This document shows, in pieces, positions 1 through 10,661 of a stretch of DNA of 64,000 nucleotides. Numbering within the stretch: the stretch's first letter is position 1; every line of letters begins with the position of its first letter. Both the position numbers and the translations under genes were made by a program. The stretch comes from Casuarina equisetifolia. Taxonomy: Eukaryota > Streptophyta > Magnoliopsida > Fagales > Casuarinaceae. The DNA is taken from the NCBI GenBank assembly GCA_028551475.1, contig CM052355.1:6944001-7008000 (forward strand), read 5' to 3'. Under the pieces are notes generated by a model. The model saw nothing but the letters and a program-made list of their open reading frames with translations, was not told where the DNA came from and did no database searches.

Positions 1-491
1 TCCTCATTGCAAATTCGGTCCCATAAAACTTTAAAACCCTCAGATCATAGCATTAATTATGCCAATTAAAAGACACAACATTATCCATAGTCATAAGGGC
101 TATCCACTCTACTGACATGGATTGAGTATAGTAGTGCGGCAAACAAATAACACTAGGTAAATAACCTTATGTGTTATCATTGTTGTCAGTCCCAATTCTC
201 CTTAAAATCGACATACACAGTCATTGACATACAGTCATCGGAGAACTATAGAAGGTTCGAATGAACCAATATGTCTTGTTCGTAATACTCGAGTATAAAT
301 TTAAGTGCTACAAGACATCAAAATATGGCTTACCAATAAATGCCCTAGCCAAATGCTTAAGGTTGCACATGCCTTAAGTCTTTAATACCTGTCTTACAAA
401 AACACATGTTCTATGAAAACAACATACTACAGGCAATATAAGTAAAACAAAGTTTACTACATAACAAAATATCATAGAACAATAACTCTCA
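1..491 (-). mobile_element. Non-coding 3' flank of the copia element
   Basis: No coding frame can be supported here. The stretch follows the end of the retrotransposon pol frame on the minus strand, so it should hold the element's 3' untranslated part and perhaps the start of the 3' LTR. I looked for the sequence that begins the other LTR edge at 5889 and did not find it, so the 3' LTR is probably outside the window or too diverged to see. Confidence 0.4.
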
Positions 492-1278
492 CTAAACAAA
501 AGCATCCAAAAACTCTACTAGTCCTATGTTTACAACATGTCTAGAAAACACTATAGGAGCAAGTCCTTTAGTGAGTGGGTCAGCTAACATAGCATCTATG
601 CTGATTAGCTCTACAATAATGTCACCTTTCTTAACTAGCTCCTTAATAGTCAAATACTTGATCTCAATATGCTTGGCCCCTTTAATATTTTTGTTGTTAT
701 TAATAAACAACACTGTTGGACTATTGTCACAGTACAACCCGAATCGGCCTGTCAACAAAATCAAGTGAGATCATCTGTTTTATGAGGTTCTTCATCCAAA
801 CAGCTTGTATAAAAGCTCCATAACAAGCTATAAACTCAGCGTGCATAGTGGAAGATGTGATCATGGTTTGCTTAGAACTTTTTCATGAAATTGCACCACC
901 AGCCATCATGAAAACATAACCAGACGTAGACTTCAAATCATCAGAACAGCCTGCATAATCTGAATCTGAATAACCCAGTAACTGTAAGTTGTCTACATGT
1001 CTGTATGTGAGTATATAATCTCTTGTCCTTTTCAAATACCTCATAACCTTCTTGGCAACAACCCAATGATCATGACCTGGGTTAGACTGAAATCTACCAA
1101 GAAGTCCTATAGCAAAGGCAATATCAGGTCTTGTACAAACTTGTGCATACATAAAACTGTCAACTGCTGAAGCATATGGTACATTTTTCATTAATTCTTT
1201 CTCAGCATCACTCTTAGGACATTGCATCAAGTGTAGCCTTTCACCCTTAAGAACAGAAACATTGTCAGGTTTGCAATC
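492..1278 (-). pseudogene. copia RNase H and C-terminal remnant
   Basis: RNase H region of the element in two frames. The first part holds YAGCSDDLKSTSGYVF, the usual Asp-containing RNase H segment of copia elements, and ends at a TGA at 883-885. The same frame can be followed further (MHAEFIA), after which a frameshift near 735-770 moves to the frame holding LYCDNSP, KHIEIKYL and the terminal DPLTKGL. The polyprotein stop is at 492-494. Confidence 0.88.
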
Positions 1279-2209
1279 TTACATATTAAATCTGGCTAAA
1301 ACACGATCAATATATGTCCTCTGAGAAAGACTCAAAATACAGCATGAACGATCTCTAAAGATCTCAATGCCTAGAACAAAAGATGCTTCACCAAGGTCTT
1401 TCATATCAAACTCTAAAGATAAAAGTCTTTTAGTTTCTTGAAGTAATGTCATATCTTTGCATGCAAGCAAGATATCATCCACGCAAGATATCATCCACAT
1501 AAAGGATCAAGAAAATCAGCGTACTCTCACTGACCTTAGTGTATATGCAATGATCAACAAGGTTTTTAACAAAACCATAAGATGTAATGTAAGTATCAAA
1601 CTTTAAATACCATTGTCTAGAAGCTTGTTTAATACCATAAATCGACTTTTTAAGTCTACAAACAAGTTCATCAGAATTACCTTCTGCAAAACCATCTGGT
1701 TGAAGCATATAGACCTCTTCATTAAGATCCCCATTCAGAAAAGTCATCTTAACATTCATCTGTAGCAACTCTATATCAAAATGTGCTACAAAAGCCATTA
1801 TCATCCTAAAAGAATCCTTAGACAAAACTGGTGAGAATGTTTCATTATAATCAATTCCATCTCTTTGAGTGAATCCCTTGGCAACTAATATGGCCTTAAA
1901 CCTTTCTATCTTTCCTTTGGAGTCTTTCTTAGTCTTAAATACCCACTTACAACCAATGGGCTTGCAATTCTTAGGTAACTCAACTAGATCCCAAACATGA
2001 TTATGCTTCATAGACTGCATTTCATCTTTCATGGCATCTATCCAAAATTTAGACTGAAGGCTAGAAACAGCTTGAGTATAAGTCACTGGATCCTCAACAA
2101 TACCAATGTCATAGTCATGCTCTCCAAGATAAACCAGATAATCAGGATGAATAGCAAGTCTTTTCTCCCTGTTAGATCTCCTAAGAGGAGGAATCTCTGT
2201 ATCTTGATT
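1279..2209 (-). pseudogene. copia reverse transcriptase remnant
   Basis: The reverse transcriptase domain is recognisable from GCKWVFKTK through ETFSPV and IKQASRQWY to the catalytic YVDD at about 1490. The frame is then thrown off by an exact 16-bp tandem duplication (1467-1482 and 1483-1498) that repeats the codons of the YVDD motif itself. After the shift the normal downstream sequence (MKDLGEASFVLGIEI) resumes in the new frame. The block ends at a TAA at 1279-1281. Confidence 0.92.
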
Positions 2210-2212
2210 CTA

Positions 2213-2890
2213 AACAAGTGAAACCTCTACAGAAGTTGTACCAATAGCAGATTCTTGCACAACTGCATCTAATTGAATAGATAAAGGAAACGGTATACTC
2301 ATATCAACATCATTACTATTCTCTATAACTAGAGAACTAGTACCACTTTCTGCAACATCAAATTCCAGAAACTTAGCTGTTAAGGACTCAACAATTCTAG
2401 CACCTCCAATAGGATTATAAAACCGATACCCTTTAGAATAATTTGGGTAAGACACAAAATAATATCTAACTGTTCTAGAATCCAACTTGCCTAAGGTAGG
2501 ATTATACAATCGGACTTCTGCAGGGCATCCCCAGACCTTTAGATGATTCAGGCTAGATTTGCGTCCCGTAAATAATTCAAAAGGAGTTAATGACACAGCT
2601 TTAGTAGGAACACGATTGAGAATATACATAGCAGTCTTCAAAGCTTCTCCCCATAGAAAAAGAGGTAGATTAGTTCTACTCATCATACATCTGACCATCT
2701 CCATGAGGGTACAGTTTCGCCTTTCAGCTACACCGTTCTGTTCAGGGCTTCCAGGCATAGTAAACTGTCCAACTATCCTAGAATTCTGTAAGTATTTAGC
2801 AAATGGACCTATAATCTGGCCTACATCACCATGTCTGTCATAATATTCACCACCCCGATCAGATCTAACAATCTTTATGCTTTTCCCTGA
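2213..2890 (-). pseudogene. copia integrase C-terminal half remnant
   Basis: Same reading frame as the gag-protease block, separated from it by a single TAG codon. It carries the second part of the integrase core, including the SDRGGEY segment with a catalytic Asp and the [11 protein letters not shown] segment with the catalytic Glu. The connector region towards reverse transcriptase follows ([10 protein letters not shown]). A second TAG at 2210-2212 ends the frame, and the frame again continues unchanged beyond it. Confidence 0.88.
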
Positions 2891-4504
2891 CTACTTTTCA
2901 ACCTCAGTTTTGAACACTTTAAATTTCTCAAGTGATTCAGATTTTTCCTTAATCAAGTAAACATATCCATAACGAGAGAAATCATCAATAAATGTAATGA
3001 AATATGCATTATCACACAAACTTACTTGATAGGGACCACTGATATCAGTGTGAATCACTTCTAGTAATTCAGAATTATGAACTGCCTTTTTCTTCTTTAT
3101 CTTGGTTAGCTTACCTCTACAACAGTCTACACAAACCTCCAGATCATCATTAAGAGCAGGTAAAATATTGAATTTGATCAACCTGTCCACTCTATCTTTA
3201 GAGATATGGCCAAGTCTCTTGTGCCATAATGTGTAAGACAAGTCCTTAGTCAAAGGTCTTTTGGAAACACTTTTATCAAAAGTAGAAGCTACATAAATTT
3301 CATGTGAAGATAAAACCAATCTGTACAAGCCATTTGACATAACACAACTTCCAATCACATTTGCATTATAAAATATTGTCACAACGGTGTTCTTAAATTC
3401 AAATACATATCCAAAACTGTCAAGTGCAGAAAGTGAGACCAAATTTCGTCTAAACGATGGTACATAAAACGTTTTACTCAAAGTCATCCTAAAACCACTA
3501 TTCAAAAGAAGGATGACATCTCCAACGAGCTCCACTTCTACTTTCTGGTTGTTTCTAACATAAAGGTATTTTTCATCAGGGTTTGGCTTCCTCCTGTTTA
3601 TGAACCCCTGAATAGTAAAAGCAACATGATTAGTCACTCCATAATCTAGCCACCAAGAGCTAGATGATACCTCAGATAGATTAGATTCACAAACATTAAT
3701 CAAAGAATTTATACCTTTACCCTGACGCTTAGCTAACCATTTCTTAAACTTGCGGCAGTCTTTCCTCATATGTTCCATTTTCTTGCAGAATAAACATTGA
3801 ATATTCTTCATGTTTACTGCTAACCTGTTGTTAGAATTAGAAGTTCTTGGGACCTTGTTGTTAGGCTGAGTAACTTTGTACTCCCTCTGAGGTTGATTAA
3901 CTTTTTGCTCCCTATGAGGCTGATTTAAGGGTCTCTTTCCTTTATTAGAACTGGAAGCTTGAGAAAACAAAGCTGAATGAGACTTTTTATTCTTTAACTT
4001 ATTATCTTCAGCTATAAGCTTCTCTATCAGATCATCAACAGTCCAATTTTGCACACTATTGTTATAGGATGTCTTGATAATGGTATAATCAGTAGGAAAG
4101 CTAATTAAAGCTTGATGCACAATGCTCTCATCAGAAAATACCATTTCTAAAGTCTTAGGCCTCATATGGTACTGCACCATCCTCATAACGTAATATCTAA
4201 TGTTCTCAATTCCATTATACCTCATACTAAAAAGAACTTGCATCAAGGAACTTATCTTAGCATGAGAAGACACTCTGTTGCGTTGTGAAACAGCCTTAAA
4301 AAATTCTTTAGCTGTGCATTCCTCAGGATAGTCACACTTAAGGTGTTCTTGGATAGTCCTCTTCATAGTCAGAAGGCAAAACTTATTACATCTTTCCCAT
4401 TTAGCATAGTAAAGTCTCTGCTCCTTAGTACTCTCTGGAGTCAAATCAGCAGGCTTATCCATTTTGAGAGCACTATCAATTTCTGCTACTTCCACAGCAA
4501 ACAA
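2891..4504 (-). pseudogene. copia gag, protease and N-terminal integrase remnant
   Basis: This open stretch of 537 codons covers gag (capsid-like helices), a nucleocapsid zinc knuckle of the form CX2CX4HX4C (CLFCKKMEHMRKDC), the protease and the start of integrase. The integrase part shows the LWHKRLGH zinc-binding start, a CVDC pair and the first catalytic Asp in IHTDISGP. Where copia proteases have D-S-G, this copy has D-Y-G (WWLDYGVTNHV), so the protease is probably dead. There is no ATG at the left of the frame. Gag-like codons (TGANYKKWKEDI) continue upstream to about 4550 and then meet an in-frame stop. The frame ends at a TAG at 2891-2893, beyond which the same frame continues as integrase. 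Confidence 0.9.
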
Positions 4505-5374
4505 GATATCTTCCTTCCACTTCTTGTAATTAGCACCAGTAAAAACCTTAACAATGACTTAAGCATTGTTTACAGAGAAGGTGACTAACAAAACCGGTGC
4601 AAAAGAAAATTAGCATCTAATGAGTAAACCAAATGAGAGCTTACATCATCATTCAAATACCTTTGGGCTGAATGAATAACATAAAATTGTAACACTCTCA
4701 AAATAGTAGTAGTCATGAGCCAATACCACACCCTCATAGTCCACCACCTTTAGGTGTATAGACTACTTGGATCAGCAAAACTCACACATACAAACTATGT
4801 TATTCTTTAAATTCCAATACATAGTCACCTCCTTTGGGAATATAACTATACATTAGAATCGAAGAAATCCTACTTCAGCACAAAATTGAAATCCCATAAC
4901 TCAATCAAGTTGTGCCACTTTGGTAGTCACAACCTAACTAAATCATAAGACCAACTTGTACCGCAGATTTAAATCAAAATATTACTCACTTTAAAATATG
5001 TAATTCAAATCTTAAATCAACAAGGGGCATTCGTCATTGAATTACACAAAATAACAACAACCAAGTGTTGCACAAATAACATACTATTTCTTCAAAAAAT
5101 ATGTGCGTAATTAAATAGTATGCAATTCTTTATGGTATAATTTATGCTAAATCATAATGCATATAACAAAATTACCATACCAAATGCGTGAAACAAAATG
5201 CACATCACACATATAAATTTATTGCATAAAAAAAAATTAACTTGGTCAACGGTCAAACAGTACTCGTGAACAGTACCTGTGAACAGTACCATCAATAATA
5301 CCAAATGTACAGTACCGTCAACAGTATTTATGTACAATACTTCAAATAGTACCTAAATAGTACTTATGTACAGT

Positions 5375-5460
5375 AGTTAAACAGTACTTATGTACAGTAG
5401 TTAAACAGTACTTATGTACAGTAGTTAAACAGTACCTACGTACAGTAGTTAAACAGTACT
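5375..5460. repeat. 24-bp tandem repeat in the copia leader
   Basis: At least three 24-bp units (5377-5400, 5401-5424, 5425-5448) plus a partial fourth. Each unit contains ACAGTAC and GTACAGTAG. Looser versions with the same ACAGTAC core extend left to about 5255. The array lies between the primer site and gag, so it is in the untranslated leader of the element. Function unknown. Confidence 0.9.
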
Positions 5461-5874
5461 GAATAGTGTCGTCTTCTTCCTTAAAACGGGTCAAAACAGG
5501 CCCGTTTCTCTCTCCGGTGGGTTTTCGCCGATTTCAGCCATTTCTTGGTCGTTTCCGGTAACACAAAAGTTACCAAAACGTAGATCAAGTCACTACAAAT
5601 CTATGGATACCAAATTTTATACAAAAATCCGTCCAACAAGAAAGAGATCTTGATTTCTCTCTTCGGCCATGAATGAACAGTACCCGTGAACTATCTTAGT
5701 CAAAAACGCCACTAAAAATGGCCGAAAAAGGTATCAACGGACTCCTGAGAGTCCGAGGACTATAGATCCAGTGTTTATTTCGAAAAATAACCACCATTTT
5801 GTTTTAAATCTGAATAAATAAATTTCAAAAAACTCATTTTTGAACTCATTTTTCAACTCAAATTAATGCTAATA

Positions 5875-5886
5875 GCTCTGATACCA
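5875..5886 (-). other. Primer binding site of the copia element
   Basis: On the minus strand this reads TGGTATCAGAGC, the standard site in plant copia elements complementary to the 3' end of initiator tRNA-Met. It lies two bases inside the LTR edge at 5889, the expected spacing. Confidence 0.9.
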
Positions 5887-5888
5887 AT

Positions 5889-6650
5889 TGTAAGGCTTAT
5901 GCGCAGCGGCAGAGGTATCAGAGCACTTGGTTTCCGGGACTGGTCATCCCGTTCATGATCGGGGGTCCTCACGTTGTGAGCTATGTCGAAGCAGCGGCTC
6001 CTATTTATGCTCATTAATACACCTTCATAAGATAACTATTTATGCTCATTGATAAAGCCCACATTACATGAGCTTACAAAATAAGCTGACAAATCATGCA
6101 TGTTATAATCCCCAAAATAAGTAAATAAAAAGAAGTTAAGTTTGTTGCTTGTTCTAATCTTTTGCTCATATAAAATACCTCACCAGCTCATTTTGATTTG
6201 GTGGACTCTACAAGTCCGCCTGGTCAGTTTCTTCTGGGCTAAGGGAGAATGTTCAGTATGTTAAGCAGTTCAAATTGTCTAATCATTCTCCTATAATGTG
6301 GAAGGTGCACTTAATGTGGGTGTAATTTGGTTTTAAACCCCAATTCGCACTATTGCAGGCTTTACACAATCGATCACATCATATAGATATCCCTTCAACA
6401 CAACATAGGTCATTGAAAGGATCTCGGAGACCCACCAAAGCATGAAAGTCAGGATCTTTTAGAAAATGAATTCCTATTCGAAAAGTGCATAACCGCATGG
6501 ATAAGCTCACACTAACTCGTCAATTTGGGATCCAATTTGGGATTTTCCTTGGGAGGTATGGGAAGGAATTGAAATCAAATAATATCTATTCATACAAATA
6601 CAGAAGAAAGGGTTCACTATTCAAACTAAGAAAAAGATGTTGAAGAAGAT
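5889..6650 (-). mobile_element. 5' LTR of the copia element (outer limit uncertain)
   Basis: The LTR edge next to the primer site begins TGTAAGGC on the plus strand, which is the usual ...ACA end on the element strand. Without the second LTR the outer limit cannot be set. The right boundary given is only the point before the rRNA-like sequence begins. No coding sequence was seen in this stretch. Confidence 0.45.
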
Positions 6651-6693
6651 TGTATGAGCTCATATAATCTTCCGCAATGGGCAAAAGTAGCGG

Positions 6694-7035
6694 GGAATTT
6701 CGCTACCTTTTAGCAGTTATCCGCTCTACACTTGGCTACCTAGCGTTTACTATGGGCATAATAACTGGTACACCAAAGGTGCATCCTTCCTGGTCCTCCC
6801 GTACTAGGGAAAGGTTCTCTCAATGCTCTAACGACCACACCGGATATGGACCGAATTGTCTCACGACGTTCTGAACCCAGCTTATGTACCGCTTTAATGG
6901 GCAACAACCCAACCCTTGGAACATACTACAACCCCAGGTGGCAAAGAGCCGACATCGAGGTGCCAACCTTCCCGTCGATGTGAGCTCCTGGGGAAGATCA
7001 ACATGTTATCCCTAGAGTAACTTTTATCCGTTGAG
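6694..7035 (-). pseudogene. Plastid 23S rRNA fragment in the nucleus (NUPT)
   Basis: The minus strand of about 6709-7035 matches the 3' part of chloroplast 23S rRNA: the segment from GGATAAAAGTTACTCTAGGG through ACATCGACGGGAAGG, GGCACCTCGATGTCGGCTCT, TCAGAACGTCGTGAGACA and the sarcin-ricin-like region to GGATAACTGCT. The sequence is of the bacterial/plastid type, not cytosolic 25S. Several changes are C-to-T or G-to-A, for instance within the usually invariant GATAACAGGCTGATC segment, as expected of old methylated nuclear organelle DNA. A second short 23S piece (GGTAGCGAAATTCC, about 6694-6708) abuts it out of order. It is not a functional rRNA gene. Confidence 0.88.
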
Positions 7036-7924
7036 TAACTTTTTTATAAGAATCAAAATGAAATTTTTGTATAATATCAAAATTTCATTGTGATTCTTAT
7101 ACACATTGCTTTCCATCAATTTCATGTGCATTTCTTCTCCTCCAAAGAAAGGCAAATTAACATTTACACAAAGAACCTCTTAATTGCGCATCTCCATCTT
7201 CTTTATTCCAAGTTGATCGTCCATTCCACCCTATCAGCTAGTGGGAGGTTGTTTAAGGAAAGTAATGTTGTTTCACTAAAGCCAACGTGCACCTCCAGCA
7301 CACTTGCCATGTCACCAATGCGCTCTTGATTGGACTCCATGTCAGCCCTAAGGTCACGTTGATCCTAAGTCCATTTTAATCCTGTGGTTGCATTGCATTT
7401 GCAAGTCTTGCTAGGATTTCCCACGCTTTGTTTGAGCTCCTACACGACCGGCAAGTTCAGAAAAGATCGACCGACCACTGTAATTTTTTCCTTTTGTAAA
7501 TCACCACATGCTATATATAATATAGACTATTGTAATCAATTGATTTAAGTTTCTCAACATAATTGAAATTCTTTTTTTTTCCTTTTTCTTTTTCTAACAA
7601 AAGAGGGAATTTTTCTTAGACAAATTCCTTTTTCTCATTTGTGTTGTTTGCTGTTTTCCGATCACCATCTCTAGGAGCCCTTATTAAGTTGGTTCACAAT
7701 CTATGGGAGTTAGTTTTGTTGCTTAAGTTGTTCTGCTGTTAAGTTTGCTTGCTTTTAGAAAATCAGCAATTCAGCTGCTCTATAAAGTTAAAATAATATA
7801 GGTGCTTCCAGCCTTTTGACATGAGTTGGGAGCTAAGTTATCGGTGGAGATGTTAAGTGAATGCTAGTAGAAGCTTCCTATCTTTTTTCCTGTCAAGCAG
7901 AAAATAGATAAGACAATTTGTTCG
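7036..7924. other. Non-coding stretch
   Basis: AT-rich DNA between the plastid rRNA fragment and the first LTR-like repeat. The short frames seen have no recognisable domain and no splice context. I see no supportable gene. Confidence 0.5.
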
Positions 7925-7927
7925 ATG

Positions 7928-9147
7928 AAATTCTAGATGCAAGTAAACATGTCGAATAAGTAATATAATGATGAGAAAAATATCATCCCACAAAGATTAG
8001 TAATGACTAGTCCAACTAATTACTAATGGTGAATAACTCTAAGAATTTATCTAACAAATTCAAATGATTAATAATAGATTAACTAACTAAATTTAAAAAA
8101 ATTAAATACAAGAAATATATTAAAGCATTTGATTTCATCATAACTACTAGGTATTAATGTTGATTATTTATGCTTGCAAGAGAGATAATATATATATTAT
8201 GGCAGAACTTTATAATTTATTTACTATCCTATGTCTAGGTATAACAAACCTACTCTATTAATTAATTTAATATATCTTTATATGTGAATTGAAACAAACC
8301 AAATGTGTTAGGATTTATGAACATTCCTAGTTTATATCAAAAGCCACACAAATAATATGGTATATGTCTATTCATATTTAATTTATGGTTATACATTATA
8401 AGAAGCAATTGTATATCATCTCATGTCGGTCTCAAACATGCAAAACAAATCATTTAAGTGGTAGCTAATCACCTAAAAGCATTAAATACAGTAATATGTA
8501 ACTTCACATAAACAAAATGTTTTGCAAAATATAACAATCATAACATTTATACCATCATAATTAAGTTTACTTTGTAGCTCTAACAAAAGTAAACTAAAGC
8601 ATAAAAAAATAATGGGGAAGAACAATAATAGGAATTAAAGAATGCATCTTGAATCCAAGAATAAGAAGTCTGTCACCCTTTTTGTCTTCTCTTCAATAAA
8701 ACCTTAAATTCCTAGCATCTCTTTTGAGTTATGCATAATTTCCTCCTCTCCCTTCTTTTGTCTTTTCTCTTCTTTTAAATAGGGTTTAGGTTTAAACCTA
8801 TCTCCTATCTTAGTAGAAGTGAATTTTGGAGACCCAAGACAATGGGGTTTTGAACTCTTATATTAATTAGGTTTTGAACTCCTAATATGACTAGGTTTTC
8901 TAATATTTAGAAAACCCAACAACAATGGAAAATCTAAAGCCCAAGCCCATCTTGATATTTTGACCATATTTTGTCATATAATAAGCATCATGTTCTCCAT
9001 ACTTATCATTTTTCTCCAGGCTTCCTTATGCTACAAAAACAAAGCAAATTCAAGTAAATAAAGATGAATTCAAATATTTTCTCATAAGCATTGCATTATT
9101 TATTGCCTAAAAATAGGTAAAATAATTTTATAAAAATAGAGTTATCA
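7928..9147 (-). repeat. LTR-like dispersed repeat, longest copy
   Basis: This AT-rich block of about 1.2 kb recurs in pieces at 12790-13118 (same orientation), 13125-13741 (inverted) and 14455-15051 (same orientation). Read on the minus strand it begins TGATAACTCTATTTTTATA and has a TATA-like CTATTTAAAAG at about 8770-8785, followed by a pyrimidine/purine-rich stretch. That arrangement resembles a retrotransposon LTR promoter. No coding frame is present. I infer an LTR or a non-autonomous LTR element, but the class is not proven. Confidence 0.6.
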
Positions 9148-10661
9148 TGATCATTGTCTAAGAAGAAGTTGTGCAAGCTGATTAAATGACATAAGAAACA
9201 TAATAGAAACAAGGGAGACAGAGTACATAAAAAAGAACATTGGGAACCACTTGAAGGAGAGCTCTGTAATCTATAAAAGTTGCGGCTATACTCTTGTATG
9301 TTAAAAAGGTGTATCGGGATTAACTGGGAAGAGAGTTGAGTGTGTTTGGATTCCTGGAACAATGTCGGAAATGAAAACTGTTTCTCTCTGTTTTGGCATG
9401 GATGTAGGTACCTACAATAGAAGCTAAACCGCATAATTTTCTGTCTGGCTCTTATCCTAGCTCCTAACTTCTAGTTTCTTAAGAGAAAACAAATAAACTA
9501 ACTTGCTATTCATCGACAACAATAACAGCCCCTCATTTTCAGTCGTTCGTCTCTAATCCCATTTCTTCTATTCCAAAATGGTTCACCCTCATCCAAGAAG
9601 TATATGAGATAATACAAAAAAAATGACGGAAACGTGTGATTTGAGAATTGTTAGTATGGAAAATTAAACACTGAATGAACTTGGGCTTCATAAATATAAA
9701 AGGTCGAGGTCATAACTTCTTAACCAAGCTTCAACACAATTATTTTGTGATTGTGTTCCACTCATTGTGAAGAATGGAGAGGAAAGTCAAAAGAGAACGC
9801 TGTTTCTCCTCCCCATGGTCAACTTTTTCAAGTTGCATAACGAATAATTGAATATGCATCCATAGACATCATTATTTAATAAAACAGGTTAACCGAGGTC
9901 AGAGTACTAGTTGTGAACATTTCGTCCTTAATGTCTTGTCTATTCAATCTTCAACGTGTGTGATGAGCTCACACGTAATATCTTAATGAAAAGGAAGGCA
10001 TAATTCATCCGTATTGAAAGTTCAACTCAAGCAATTCATGTTTTTTCTTTTTACCTTTTCTTTCGTTGTCACCCTTATGCGCTGCGTTTGATCAAGAATA
10101 AAAATCTGCAATCGGTTTGATCTATAGGATAACAAATTCACATTGCTTAATATGCACCCTCACCATGTGAATTCCAGATTTGAGCACAACCATAGGTGAT
10201 ATTGTATAACTATAGGCTTCAAACTTGGGCACAACCATGGGAATGTTAAGGAAAAACTTTGGCTTTAAAAGGTAATAGGGTAATATTATAAACTCATATC
10301 TATCTTAAAAACTTAAGACAATAGAAGGTGCTCAACTTTCACATTTAAAAGAGAGTTTTTAGTGAACTCCCTAACAATCTAACATCACAATTTCACATCA
10401 CTTAACATGCCTCTTCAGAACTAACATGCATTCTGAGATTTGTTATCGGGATAATAGGTCCAAGAAGATTTACCTACTCTTCTGGAAATTCCAAGTCAAA
10501 ACCGTCGGCTGCTTCCAAGAAATTGGCGTATAAGATTGGTCCTTAATTTGTCGCCGTCACATGTCGTCAATCGCAATTTCCATGTCTTGTTTCTCACGTA
10601 AACTAAGTGTCCTATAAATGATCATCTCAAACTAAGGAGAAAACCAGCAAACCAGGTTAAC
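9148..10661. promoter_or_regulatory. Upstream region of the first GDSL copy
   Basis: No supportable gene. About 9650-9790 resembles blocks at 15057-15236 and 16931-17170, so an upstream module was copied together with the GDSL genes. A TATA box (TATAAAT) lies at 10613-10619, 43 bp before the ATG at 10662, which fits a short 5' leader. Confidence 0.5.

Larger units (their letters stand above)
492..5888 (-). mobile_element. Degenerate Ty1/copia LTR retrotransposon body
   Basis: On the minus strand the order is primer binding site (5875-5886), a leader of about 1.3 kb, gag, protease, integrase, reverse transcriptase and RNase H. Integrase before reverse transcriptase is the Ty1/copia order. The recognisable pieces are a CCHC zinc knuckle, an integrase HHCC-like segment, the YVDD reverse transcriptase motif and an RNase H tail ending in DPLTKGL. 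The frame is broken by in-frame stops at 2891-2893, 2210-2212, 1279-1281 and 883-885, by a 16-bp duplication at 1467-1498, and by a frameshift near 735-770. The copy therefore cannot encode a full polyprotein. The many substitutions suggest an old insertion. Confidence 0.93.

Noticed and set aside
5377..5460. Possible CRISPR-like array
   Set aside because: The 24-bp units are directly adjacent with no spacers and lie in a plant retrotransposon leader.
6677..6874. 65-codon open frame on the plus strand
   Set aside because: It lies across the plastid 23S rRNA fragment, antisense to it; the frame is an accident of rRNA sequence.
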